From Herbiconiux sp. A18JL235 (GTDB lineage Bacteria; Actinomycetota; Actinomycetes; Actinomycetales; Microbacteriaceae), in NCBI RefSeq assembly GCF_040939305.1, contig NZ_CP162511.1:1240001-1304000 (forward strand): DNA of 64,000 bases, given 5' to 3'. Made by a program: the position numbers and the translations under genes. The notes beneath the pieces were generated by a model that worked only from the letters and a program-made list of their open reading frames with translations, did not search any database and had not been told where the DNA came from. This document shows positions 48,791 to 56,704 of this stretch, piece by piece; within the stretch, counting starts at the first letter, position 1, and each line of letters opens with the position of its first letter.

Positions 48791-50227
48791 GTGCCGGCCA
48801 TGACGCGAACATCCGATCGAACCCCGGGCCGAGCTCCCGGCCCACCCGCAGCCCCCCGCACCGCCCCGGTACCCCTGGCCCGCAGTGTCGAGCGCCGCTT
48901 CCTCCTGCTCACCGCCACGCGCTGGCTGCCGGTCGGTCTCGTCTTCGGGCTCACCGTGCTGCTGCCCCTCGAGCGCGGGCTCTCGCTCGCCGAGGTGGGG
49001 GTGCTGCTCTCGGTACAGGGCTTCGTGGTGCTCGCGCTCGAGCTGCCGACGGGTGGACTGGCGGATGCGCTCGGTCGCCGGCCCGTGCTGGTCGCCTCGG
49101 GCGTGGTGGCGGTGTTGTCGAGCACCCTGTTCCTGGTCGCCGACTCGTTCTGGATGTTCGCGGTGGCGCTCGCCGGACAGGGGGTCTTCCGCGCCCTCGA
49201 CTCGGGCCCGCTGGAGGCCTGGTACGTCGACGCGCTGCACGCCGCCGACCCCGCCGCGCCCGTCGAGCGCGGCCTCAGCCGCGCTGCGACCGTGCTCGGT
49301 GTCGCCATCGCCGGCAGCGCCCTGGCCGGCGGCGGTCTCGTGGCGTGGGCGCCGCTGGGGGCTGCCCTGTCGGCGCTGGTACTGCCCTATCTGGTGGCGA
49401 CGACGCTCACGGCGGCGCACGCGGTGCTGATCGCGGTGCTGGTCTCCGAGCCGCGCCGCGGCGCCGGAACCCCCGCAGCCGCCGGAAGCCTCGCAGGCGC
49501 CGGAGATGCCGAAGGCCCCGGAAGCCCCGAGGGCCCCGCCGCGGGGGCCCGGCGGCCCGCCGCACTCGCCGCCCTCCGCTCCCTCGGCCGCGGCATGCGC
49601 GAGGTGCCCCGCTCGCTCGCCGCGGGAGGCCGCCTCCTGACCTCCTCGCCCGTGCTGCGAGCCCTCGTGCTCGTCGAGGTGTTCTGGAGCGTCGCGATGA
49701 TCGCGTTCGAGACGTTCACGCCCGTCAGCCTCGCCGGGATGCTCGGCGGCGAATCCTCCGCCGGAGCCGTCTTCGGCCCGGCGGCCGCCGCCGCCTGGGC
49801 GCTCTTCGCCGCCGGCTCGACCCTCGCGGGATTCGCCGCCCGCCGCATCGGAGTGGCCTGGACGGCCATCGCCGCGCGCATCCTCAACGGAGCCTTCGTC
49901 GTGGTGATGGGGCTGGTCGCCGGCCCGCTCGGCCTCGTCGCCGCCTTCTGGCTCGCCTATCTCGCCCACGGCGCCGGCGGCCCCATGCACGCCACTCTCC
50001 TGCACCGCGAGGCAGGCCCGCAGAACCGCGCGGTCGTGCTGTCGATCAATTCGGTGGTCGCCGGTGGCGCCTACAGCCTCGGGCTGCTCGCGATGGCACC
50101 GCTCGCCGACGCCGTCGGCACCGCACCGGTGTTCGTGGCTGCCGGCCTCGTGAGCACCGTGGGCGCCCTGCTCTACCTCCCCGCCCTGCGCCGCGAACGC
50201 CGGATGCGCGGGGGCGAACGCTCCTGA
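48791..50227 (+). CDS. MFS transporter
   Basis: A 478-residue twelve-helix transporter beginning directly after the regulator stop (GTG 48791, or ATG 48800). The first helices read FLLLTATRWLPVGLVFGLTVLLPLERGLSLAEVGVLLSVQGFVVLALELPTGGLADALGRRPVLVASGVVAVLSS, with MFS motif A (GGLADALGRRP). A central cytoplasmic loop is enlarged and rich in Gly/Ala/Pro (~215-260). It is probably a drug or metabolite exporter controlled by the ArsR-type protein encoded upstream. Confidence 0.87.
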   Translation: MPAMTRTSDRTPGRAPGPPAAPRTAPVPLARSVERRFLLLTATRWLPVGLVFGLTVLLPLERGLSLAEVGVLLSVQGFVVLALELPTGGLADALGRRPVLVASGVVAVLSSTLFLVADSFWMFAVALAGQGVFRALDSGPLEAWYVDALHAADPAAPVERGLSRAATVLGVAIAGSALAGGGLVAWAPLGAALSALVLPYLVATTLTAAHAVLIAVLVSEPRRGAGTPAAAGSLAGAGDAEGPGSPEGPAAGARRPAALAALRSLGRGMREVPRSLAAGGRLLTSSPVLRALVLVEVFWSVAMIAFETFTPVSLAGMLGGESSAGAVFGPAAAAAWALFAAGSTLAGFAARRIGVAWTAIAARILNGAFVVVMGLVAGPLGLVAAFWLAYLAHGAGGPMHATLLHREAGPQNRAVVLSINSVVAGGAYSLGLLAMAPLADAVGTAPVFVAAGLVSTVGALLYLPALRRERRMRGGERS

Positions 50228-50259
50228 TCTGCACCGGCCTCGCTCGATGCGCATCCTGG

Positions 50260-50265
50260 TAGCAT
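50260..50265 (+). promoter_or_regulatory. -10 box of the ABC-F leader transcript
   Basis: TAGCAT, seven bases, then the ATG of an 8-codon leader frame at 50273. It predicts a transcript that starts at or next to that ATG. Confidence 0.5.
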
Positions 50266-50272
50266 CGTGGGC

Positions 50273-50299
50273 ATGGAGATCGAGGTCGACAGACACTAG
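50273..50299 (+). CDS. candidate leader peptide upstream of the ABC-F gene
   Basis: An eight-codon frame encoding MEIEVDRH, then TAG. It begins seven bases after a -10 box, so translation would be leaderless. Its stop overlaps the first base of a small GC hairpin (50299-50314), and the ABC-F gene follows 125 bases later. Ribosome-stalling leader peptides are a known control device for ABC-F resistance genes. Whether this one is translated, and whether it stalls, is inference. Confidence 0.5.
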   Translation: MEIEVDRH

Positions 50300-50314
50300 G
50301 GCGCTCCTTCGCCC
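50299..50314 (+). promoter_or_regulatory. candidate attenuator hairpin
   Basis: GGGCG (50299-50303), loop CTCCTT, CGCCC (50310-50314), right at the stop codon of the leader frame. GCTCC at 50303-50307 is also complementary to GGAGC at 50413-50417, which includes the SD of the ABC-F gene, so alternative pairings exist. Confidence 0.4.
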
Positions 50315-50423
50315 CTCCGGCCGCCGCAGTGCGCGCGCCGTGTCCGTCTCACCCATCCGCTCAGCGAGCGCGTCAGAACGCCAGCGCGTCGTCACGCCTC
50401 GCCGTCATCTTGGGAGCAGCTCC

Positions 50424-52343
50424 ATGTCATCCTCCTCGCACACCTCTTCGTCGGCCGAGGCCGCCATCACCTTCCGCGGGCTCACTTTCGAGTGGCCCGA
50501 CGGCTCGGTCGCACTCGACGGGCTCTCGGGCACCTTCGGCCCGGGTCGCACCGCCCTCATCGGCGACAACGGCACCGGAAAGTCGACCCTGCTGAAGCTC
50601 GTCGCCGGACTCCTGCAGCCGAGTTCCGGCACGATCGTCACCACCGGCGAGGTCGGTTATCTACCTCAGACCCTCACCCTCGACGCCGGGGCGAGCATCG
50701 CCGAGCTGCTCGGCATCGACAGCACCCTCACCGCTCTCCGGGCCATCGAGGCGGGCGACGTCGCACCGCACCACTTCGACGCCGTCGGCGACGACTGGGA
50801 CGTCGAGGCGCGGGCCCTCGAAGCCCTGGCACGGCTCGAGCTCGGGTGGGGCGAAGGCGCCGGCCCGGGCGACGCCTCGCACCGCACCGGGGTCGGTGCC
50901 GGTGCCGCCGCCACGCCGAGCGCCACCGTGCTCGACCGCACCGTCGGCACCCTCTCCGGCGGTGAGGCGATGCTCGTCGCCATCGCGGGCCTGCGGCTGA
51001 GGAACCTCCCCATCACCCTGCTCGACGAGCCCACGAACAACCTCGACCGAGCAGGCAGGGCACGGGTGGGCGCCCTCGTCGACGACTGGCCGGGAGCCCT
51101 GGTCGTGGTCAGCCACGACCTCGAGCTGCTCGAGCGCGTCGACGCCACCGCCGAGCTGCACGCCGGCCGCCTCACCACCTTCGGCGGTGCCTACAGCGCC
51201 TGGCGCGAGAACCTCGAGCGCGAGCAGAGCGCCGCGGCGCAGGCGGCCCGTTCGGCCGAGCAGGCCCTCAAGGCCGAGAAGCGCCAGCGCATCGAGGCCG
51301 AGACGAAGCTCGCCCGCCGCGCCCGCACCGCTCGACAGGCCCAGTTGAGTGGCGGCATACCGCGCATCCTCGCCGGTGGTCTCGCGAACCGGGCCCAGGT
51401 CTCGGCGGGAGCGCTCCGTTCGGGTCACGACAGCCGGGTCGACTCTGCGCAGGCCGCCGTCGACGCAGCGGATGCGCGGGTGCGCGAGGTGCAGCACATC
51501 CGTCTCGATCTCCCCGACCCGGCTGTGCCCCGCGCTCGCCGTATCGCCGAACTGCGCGGCTCCGACGGCACCGTCGTGCACCTGCAGGGCCCGGAGCGCG
51601 TCGCCCTCGTCGGCGCGAACGGCGTCGGCAAGACCACCCTGCTCCTCGACCTCCTGAACAGCCGCACGGACGGCCGCTCAGCGAACGGCGGCTCGACGAA
51701 CGGCAGCTCCGAACGCCGCGCCGACGGCAGTGCCGACGGCCGCGCCGACGGCAGTTCCGAAGGCCGCACCGACGGCCGCGCCGACGACCGCTCCGACGCC
51801 CGGGCGGTCGACCGCGCCGACGCCCAGGCGGTGGGCCGCACCGACGGGCCCACGGCCGGCGCCCCGCTCGACCCGCCCCGCGCATCCGGCGTTCTCGCCA
51901 CCGATCGCGTCGGGTACCTGTCGCAGCGCCTCGACGACCTCGACCCCGAGGCCAGCGCCCTCGAGGAGGTGCGGCGTGCCGCTCCCGGGGTCGCGCCGGC
52001 GCGCATCCGAGACCAGCTCGCCCGCCTGCTGCTGCGCGGAGCGGCCGTCGACCGCCCGATCGCCTCGCTCTCGGGCGGGGAGCGCTTCAGGGTGGCGCTC
52101 GCGCGACTGCTGCTCGCCGACCCGCCCGTGCAGCTGCTCGTGCTCGACGAACCCACGAACAACCTCGACCTGTCGAGCGTCGAGCAGCTCGTCGAGGCGC
52201 TCGCGGCCTACCGGGGAGCGCTGCTCGTGGTGAGCCACGACGACGCCTTCCTCGACCGGCTCGCCCCCGACACCACCTTCGAGCTCACCCGAGACGGCCG
52301 CCTGGTGCGCCTCGACCGGGAGGCACCCATAGAGACGTCATAG
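50424..52343 (+). CDS. ABC-F family ATPase (ribosome protection/translation factor type)
   Basis: A 639-residue protein with two ABC domains and no transmembrane part. NBD1 has Walker A GDNGTGKST (~48-56), signature LSGGEAMLV and Walker B TLLDEPTNNLD. A charged helical linker with RRARTARQAQ follows (~270-320). NBD2 has Walker A GANGVGKTT (~396), signature LSGGERFRVALAR and LVLDEPTNNLD. ABC-F proteins displace antibiotics from, or regulate, the ribosome. About 70 low-complexity residues rich in D, G, R and S are inserted between Walker A and the Q-loop of NBD2. SD GGGAG lies 7 bases before the ATG. A leader peptide and hairpin precede it. Confidence 0.93.
   Translation: MSSSSHTSSSAEAAITFRGLTFEWPDGSVALDGLSGTFGPGRTALIGDNGTGKSTLLKLVAGLLQPSSGTIVTTGEVGYLPQTLTLDAGASIAELLGIDSTLTALRAIEAGDVAPHHFDAVGDDWDVEARALEALARLELGWGEGAGPGDASHRTGVGAGAAATPSATVLDRTVGTLSGGEAMLVAIAGLRLRNLPITLLDEPTNNLDRAGRARVGALVDDWPGALVVVSHDLELLERVDATAELHAGRLTTFGGAYSAWRENLEREQSAAAQAARSAEQALKAEKRQRIEAETKLARRARTARQAQLSGGIPRILAGGLANRAQVSAGALRSGHDSRVDSAQAAVDAADARVREVQHIRLDLPDPAVPRARRIAELRGSDGTVVHLQGPERVALVGANGVGKTTLLLDLLNSRTDGRSANGGSTNGSSERRADGSADGRADGSSEGRTDGRADDRSDARAVDRADAQAVGRTDGPTAGAPLDPPRASGVLATDRVGYLSQRLDDLDPEASALEEVRRAAPGVAPARIRDQLARLLLRGAAVDRPIASLSGGERFRVALARLLLADPPVQLLVLDEPTNNLDLSSVEQLVEALAAYRGALLVVSHDDAFLDRLAPDTTFELTRDGRLVRLDREAPIETS
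51660..51870 (+). repeat. degenerate 12-bp repeats encoding a tetrapeptide insertion in NBD2
   Basis: Imperfect 12-bp units such as GCCGACGGCCGC and GCCGACGGCAGT encode (A/S/T)-D-G-(R/S)-type tetrapeptides, clearest at 51720-51790. The insertion is in frame and the flanking ABC motifs are intact. Confidence 0.75.
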
Positions 52344-52410
52344 GAGGGCCATAGGGTCGCGAAAGGGCCGCGACCGACGATGGAGCCTCCCGATCAAGGA
52401 GACCATCATC

Positions 52411-53445
52411 ATGAGCCGCATCCCCGAACCCGACTCCACACCCGAGGGGCCCGCCTACGAGGGCCGTTTGCTCGACCGTGCCGACGAGGAGGTGGTCGAC
52501 CAGGGCGCGCCCTTCGACATCCGCACCCTCCTCACCCGCCGCAATGTGCTCGGCCTGTTCGGCCTCGGGCTCGGCGCGGTGGCGCTCGCCGCCTGCACCA
52601 CCGACTCGGGCACGCCCGCATCGAGTGCCCCCGGCACCGCCACCTCGTCGGCCGGGGGCTCGACGGGCTCGTCGACGGGCTCGGCGACCGGTTCGTCGAG
52701 CCTGCCGGCCGGTGAGATCCCCGACGAGACCGCGGGGCCCTACCCGGGCGACGGGTCGAACGGCGTCGACGTGCTCGAGCAGTCGGGCATCGTGCGCAGC
52801 GACATCCGGTCGAGCCTCGACGGCGGCACCACCGCGAGCGGGGTGCCGATGGCGCTCACGCTCACCGTGCTCGACCAGGCGAACGGCGACGTGCCGTTCG
52901 AGAACGTCGCCGTGTACGTCTGGCACTGCGACGCGGCCGGCGGGTACTCGATGTACTCCGACGGCATCGAGAACGAGACCTACCTCCGCGGTGTGCAGGT
53001 GGCGGATGCGGACGGCCGGGTGAGCTACAGCTCCATCTTCCCGGCCTGCTACTCCGGGCGGTGGCCGCACATCCACTTCGAGGTCTATCCCGATGTGGGG
53101 TCGATCACCGACTCGACGAACGCCATCGCGACCTCGCAGGTGGCGCTTCCGCAGAACGTCTGCGAGACGGTCTACGCGCTGAGCGGCTACGAGGGCTCGA
53201 GCGCCAACCTGGCGCAGGTGAGCCTCGACAGCGACAACGTGTTCGGCGACGACGGCGGTGCGCTGCAGCTGGCCACCGTGACGGGAGACGCGAGCGCGGG
53301 CTACCAGGTCGCGCTCACCGTGCGGGTCGACACCGGCACGGCGCCCACCTCGGGCTCTGCCCCGTCGGGCGGAGGCGCGGGAGGTGCGGGCGGCGGAGGC
53401 ACCCCGCCGGCCGGCGGTACCGGCGGCGCACCCGGGCGGAGCTGA
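52411..53445 (+). CDS. Tat-exported lipoprotein, intradiol dioxygenase-like
   Basis: A 344-residue protein. An unusual ~40-residue acidic cytoplasmic leader precedes a twin-arginine signal (LTRRNVLGLFGLGLGAVALA) and lipobox LAAC (C62). A Ser/Thr/Gly-rich linker follows, then an intradiol-dioxygenase beta-sandwich (~105-300). The iron-ligand regions are recognisable: DETAGPYPG, VAVYVWHCDAAGGYSMYSDG and SIFPACYSGRWPHIHFEVYPD. The last ~35 residues are Gly/Pro-rich. Family members cleave catechols, but extracytoplasmic versions have no proven substrate. SD AAGGAGA is good. It is followed 3 bases later by a TatA gene. Confidence 0.9.
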   Translation: MSRIPEPDSTPEGPAYEGRLLDRADEEVVDQGAPFDIRTLLTRRNVLGLFGLGLGAVALAACTTDSGTPASSAPGTATSSAGGSTGSSTGSATGSSSLPAGEIPDETAGPYPGDGSNGVDVLEQSGIVRSDIRSSLDGGTTASGVPMALTLTVLDQANGDVPFENVAVYVWHCDAAGGYSMYSDGIENETYLRGVQVADADGRVSYSSIFPACYSGRWPHIHFEVYPDVGSITDSTNAIATSQVALPQNVCETVYALSGYEGSSANLAQVSLDSDNVFGDDGGALQLATVTGDASAGYQVALTVRVDTGTAPTSGSAPSGGGAGGAGGGGTPPAGGTGGAPGRS

Positions 53446-53448
53446 GCC

Positions 53449-53625
53449 GTGGGAGTGCTGCAGAACCTCACGGGCTGGCACGCCCTCATCCTGCTCGCCG
53501 TCGTGGCGCTGTTCTTCGGCGCGACCAGGCTGCCGGCGCTGGCGAAGAGCGCAGGGCGCTCACTGCACCTGTTCCGCAGCGAGCTCCGCGAACCCGAGGA
53601 ACAGCGAGCGGAATCGGAGCAGTAG
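53449..53625 (+). CDS. tatA: twin-arginine translocase subunit TatA (paralogue)
   Basis: A 58-residue protein from GTG 53449: VGVLQNLTGWHALILLAVVALFF, then GATRLPALAKSAGRSLHLFRSELREPEEQRAESEQ. This is the TatA/E pattern: one short N-terminal TM helix, an FGATRLP hinge and an amphipathic helix with a charged tail. It begins 3 bases after the stop of the Tat-signal dioxygenase, with GCGGAG as SD, so the two are co-translated. It is shorter than a typical housekeeping TatA, which is not in this window. It probably helps export the linked substrate. Confidence 0.85.
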   Translation: MGVLQNLTGWHALILLAVVALFFGATRLPALAKSAGRSLHLFRSELREPEEQRAESEQ

Positions 53626-53657
53626 TCGCATACTGGGCAGGCGGAGAAGGGAGCGCG

Positions 53658-54335
53658 ATGACCCTCCCTCCGCCTGCCCGCGCATCCGCCCGGCGCCGCG
53701 TCACCGGCGTCGCCCGGGTGCTCGCCGGTCTCGGCCTCGCCGTCACGATCGGCGTGCAGATCGGCGACCGCGTCGCCAACCGGGCCTTCGACCCGTGGGA
53801 GTACTTCAGCTACTTCACCATCCAGACCAGTCTCTTCGAGGTCGTGGTGCTGCTCGTCGGCGGTGTGCTCGCACTGCGACTCGCCCGCGACCCGGTGGGG
53901 TTCACGGCGGTGAGGATGGCGGTGCTCAGCTACGCGATCGTCACCGGCGGGGTCTACAACCTGCTGCTGCGCTCGATCCCCTCCACCGACTCCTTCGTCG
54001 TCCTGTCGTGGCCGAACGAGGTGGTGCACGTGTGGGTGCCGCTGCTGCTCGTCGTCGACTGGTTCCTCGCGCCCGGGCGACCGCCGCTGCCGTGGCGCTC
54101 GCTCTGGCTCGTGCCGATCTACCCCGTGGCCTGGGCGGGCTACACCTTCGTGCGGGCCGCGGCCAGCGGCGGCGAGATCTACCCGTACCCCTTCCTCGAC
54201 CCCGCCACCGACGGGTGGCCGAGCGTCTTCGCGTACATCGTCGCCCTCACGCTCGTGCTGGTGGGGCTCGGGGCGCTCGCCGTGCTGACGTCGCGGGTGG
54301 GGCTCAGGCGGCGCGAGGCGCGGCAGGCGCGCTGA
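53658..54335 (+). CDS. Pr6Pr family membrane protein
   Basis: A 225-residue protein with six predicted helices (VARVLAGLGLAVTIGVQIG; YFTIQTSLFEVVVLLVGGVLALRLA; VRMAVLSYAIVTGGVYNLLLRSI; VVHVWVPLLLVVDWFLA; WLVPIYPVAWAGYTFVRAA; FAYIVALTLVLVGLGALAVL). The pattern FSYFTIQTS, P-x-E-VVHVWVP and WLVPIYPVAWAGYTF is that of the Pr6Pr (FAR-17a/AIG1-like) group, whose function is unknown. It starts 32 bases after tatA with SD GAAGGGAG. Confidence 0.85.
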   Translation: MTLPPPARASARRRVTGVARVLAGLGLAVTIGVQIGDRVANRAFDPWEYFSYFTIQTSLFEVVVLLVGGVLALRLARDPVGFTAVRMAVLSYAIVTGGVYNLLLRSIPSTDSFVVLSWPNEVVHVWVPLLLVVDWFLAPGRPPLPWRSLWLVPIYPVAWAGYTFVRAAASGGEIYPYPFLDPATDGWPSVFAYIVALTLVLVGLGALAVLTSRVGLRRREARQAR

Positions 54336-54341
54336 GCGCGG

Positions 54342-54686
54342 TCACCGGCCCTGGCGTTTCTTGTACGGCTTCGGCTCGCCCTTCACGATCGGCGCCCGCC
54401 CCTTGCCCTTCGAGGCCTTCGCTTTGCCCCCGGCCTTCTTCGCGGCCACCGGGTCGGGGGCCTTCGCCACGATCGCCCGAGCCCGGTTGCGGAGTGCCAC
54501 GCCCTCCTCGGTCAGCGTGGTCTCGCCCTCGTCGTCGACGGCGACGAGCACCTCGTCGAGCTCCTCCTGCAATCGGGTGACGGATGCCTGCACCGTCGCC
54601 TTCGACACGTGCTGGGCGTTCGCGGCGCGGGAGTAGTGCCCCTCGTCGGCGACCGCGAGGAAGTGCCTGAGGTCGGTGATGTCCAT
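54342..54686 (-). CDS. LysR-type HTH-only protein with lysine-rich tail
   Basis: A 114-residue protein. Residues 1-70 are a LysR-like HTH (DITDLRHFLAVADEGHYSRAANAQHVSKATVQASVTRLQEELDEVLVAVDDEGETTLTEEGVALRNRARAIV). No effector-binding domain follows; it ends in a basic low-complexity tail (KKAGGKAKASKGKGRAPIVKGEPKPYKKRQGR). It may be a compact DNA-binding protein and not a decayed LysR, because the tail reads through smoothly and the promoter is intact. Convergent with the Pr6Pr gene. Confidence 0.78.
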   Translation of the reverse strand: MDITDLRHFLAVADEGHYSRAANAQHVSKATVQASVTRLQEELDEVLVAVDDEGETTLTEEGVALRNRARAIVAKAPDPVAAKKAGGKAKASKGKGRAPIVKGEPKPYKKRQGR

Positions 54687-54692
54687 GCTCCG

Positions 54693-54698
54693 AGGCTA
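54693..54698 (-). promoter_or_regulatory. -10 box (leaderless) of the LysR-like HTH gene
   Basis: On the minus strand TAGCCT is followed by six bases and the ATG at 54686. No SD is present. Confidence 0.55.
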
Positions 54699-54790
54699 CC
54701 GGCCCGCCGTGCCGGGAACCGGGTGGGGGTGAGCGTGAGCCGCCGCAGGCTGTGAGATGCTGGACGGGCGCGTTCACAGGGGGGAGAAGC

Positions 54791-55126
54791 ATGCCGTTCC
54801 GCACCAAGGAGCTGCTCGAGGAGTGGGTCGCCGAGTTCGAGCCAGAGACCGGTGGCACCATCGACATCGACGTGCTGCGGCACGACGACGGGCCCGGCTC
54901 CGACACGGGGCTCATCGTGGTGCGTCTCGGGCGCGCCACCACCGACGTCTACCTCCAGCCCGTGCGGGCCGGCGAGGCCTGCTGGGAGGTGCACTTCAAC
55001 GCGCGCGAAGAGCATCTCGTGCTCGACCCCGCGGGGGTCGCCGAGCTCGCCCGCGAGCTCGACAAAGCCGTGGCCCTGTGCGACTTCCTCGCCCGCAAGT
55101 CGGCCGACCACATCGCGAGCCACTGA
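54791..55126 (+). CDS. conserved small protein coupled to dGTPase gene
   Basis: A 111-residue alpha/beta protein with no signal peptide: RTKELLEEWVAEFEPETGGTIDIDVLRHDDGPGSDTGLIVVRLGRATTDVYLQPVRAGEACWEVHFNAREEHLVLDPAGVAELARELDKAVALCDFLARKSADHI. The family is not recognised. SD GGGGGAGAAG is strong. Its TGA is directly followed by the GTG of the dGTPase gene, so they are co-translated. It could be a regulator of the enzyme, which is inference from coupling only. Confidence 0.75.
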   Translation: MPFRTKELLEEWVAEFEPETGGTIDIDVLRHDDGPGSDTGLIVVRLGRATTDVYLQPVRAGEACWEVHFNAREEHLVLDPAGVAELARELDKAVALCDFLARKSADHIASH

Positions 55127-56704
55127 GTGGGCGTGAGCACCACCGCGGCCGACGACGCCAGGCTCCAGCGGCGGCAGCCGGAGACGCTCGACGAGATCCA
55201 GCTCGCCGACCACAACCCCGACTACCGCATCGACCTCGAACGGGTGCGCTTCTCGCCGTACTTCTCGCGGCTCTCCGCGGTCACCCAGGTCATCTCGCAG
55301 GCCGGTGCGAGCCCCCTCATCCACAACCGCCTCACCCACTCCCTCAAGGTCACCGCCGTGGCCAGGGCGATCGCGGTCGCCGTCGACGACACTCTCGTCG
55401 GCAGCACCCCCGCGCTCTCGGCCGGCACGTCGCCCGGCGGATGCGACGCCGTCGTGGTGCAGGCGGCGGCGAGCGCGCACGACCTCGGGCATCCGCCGTT
55501 CGGTCACCTCGGCGAGAACGTGCTGAACCGCATCGCCCGCGAGACCCTGGGCCTGAAGGACGGCTTCGAGGGCAACGCGCAGACCTACCGCATCCTCGCG
55601 GTGCTCGACGTCTGCGACGGCGCGGAAGAGGGGCTCAACCTCACCGCCGCCGTGCGCAACGCCACCGCGAAGTACCCGTGGACCCCTGCCCTCGAGGGCC
55701 TCGGCCTCGACGGCGCCGACGCCACCACCGAGCTCCCGCGCGGCATCAGGCTGGTCGACGGCAGGCCGGTGGCGCGCAAGTACTCCGCCTACTTCCTCGA
55801 GCACGACGACCTGCTCGAGGCGAGGGCCGCCGCGCCGAACGTCGCGCCCTCCGAGCAGTCGCTGGAGTGCTCGGCCATGGACATCGCCGACGACATCGCC
55901 TACTCGATCCACGACGTCGACGACTTCTACCGGGCCGGCATCCTGAGCCAGGTCGCGGTGTCGCGCGAGTTCACCGGATGGCTGACCAACGCATCCGCTC
56001 TCCGGCGCCTCGACGCACCAGAGCTCGAGGTCGAGGGCATCCGCAACCACGCCGGCGAGGGGCTCGAGGCGCTGCGCCGGCGCATGCACCGCGACGACCC
56101 GTGGATCGCCGACGACGACGCCTTCGCCGCCGCGGTTCGTGTGGTCTCCGACGACCTGGTCGAGGGGCTGCTCTCGACCGTGTTCGACGGCTCGATCGCC
56201 GCCGAACGCCGCCTCTCCACCTTCACCAGCCGCTGGATCGCGCACTTCGAGCGCAGCATCGTCGCGGCCCCGCCCGACACGCCGCGCACGGGCATCATCA
56301 CCCTCGACCGCCGTGCCTGGCACGAGGTGAAGGTGCTGAAGTTCGTGCACAAGCACTTCATTCTCAACCGGCCCGACATCGCGATGTATCAGCGCGGGCT
56401 CAGCCGGGTGCTGGTGTCGCTCGTCGAGGCGTTCACCGAGTGGCTCGGCGACGACCACGACAGCAAGCGGGTGCCGCGGCGGCTCGTCGAGATGGTCGAG
56501 CTCGCCACCCACGGCTACCAGCGGCTCGCCGCCGAGCGGCCCTACCTGCTCGACGACACGGCGGCGAGCGAGCTCAGGCGGCTCGGCCGGGGCCGCGGCG
56601 TGATCGACTACGTGGCGTCGCTCTCCGACGGCCAGGCCATCGCCGTCGCCGAGGCCCTGAACGGCCGCACCGATCGGCTCTGGGACATCGGGCAGAGCCT
56701 CTGA
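55127..56704 (+). CDS. dgt: deoxyguanosinetriphosphate triphosphohydrolase (dGTPase-like, HD superfamily)
   Basis: A 525-residue HD-domain hydrolase that cleaves dNTPs (typically dGTP) to the nucleoside and triphosphate. It shows FSPYFSRLSAVTQVI, the HNRLTHSLKVTAVARAI histidine, the HD doublet in SAHDLGHPPFGHLGENVLN (~117) and the DIADDIAYSIHDVDDFY motif. The length is typical of the type with a C-terminal dGTPase extension. The start is GTG directly after the previous stop. The enzyme limits dNTP pools and can restrict phage; no phage-defence neighbours are evident. Confidence 0.92.
   Translation: MGVSTTAADDARLQRRQPETLDEIQLADHNPDYRIDLERVRFSPYFSRLSAVTQVISQAGASPLIHNRLTHSLKVTAVARAIAVAVDDTLVGSTPALSAGTSPGGCDAVVVQAAASAHDLGHPPFGHLGENVLNRIARETLGLKDGFEGNAQTYRILAVLDVCDGAEEGLNLTAAVRNATAKYPWTPALEGLGLDGADATTELPRGIRLVDGRPVARKYSAYFLEHDDLLEARAAAPNVAPSEQSLECSAMDIADDIAYSIHDVDDFYRAGILSQVAVSREFTGWLTNASALRRLDAPELEVEGIRNHAGEGLEALRRRMHRDDPWIADDDAFAAAVRVVSDDLVEGLLSTVFDGSIAAERRLSTFTSRWIAHFERSIVAAPPDTPRTGIITLDRRAWHEVKVLKFVHKHFILNRPDIAMYQRGLSRVLVSLVEAFTEWLGDDHDSKRVPRRLVEMVELATHGYQRLAAERPYLLDDTAASELRRLGRGRGVIDYVASLSDGQAIAVAEALNGRTDRLWDIGQSL

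Noticed and set aside
51609..51890. Frameshift or assembly error in the ABC-F gene
   Set aside because: The insertion is in frame, and the Q-loop, signature and Walker B after it are intact.
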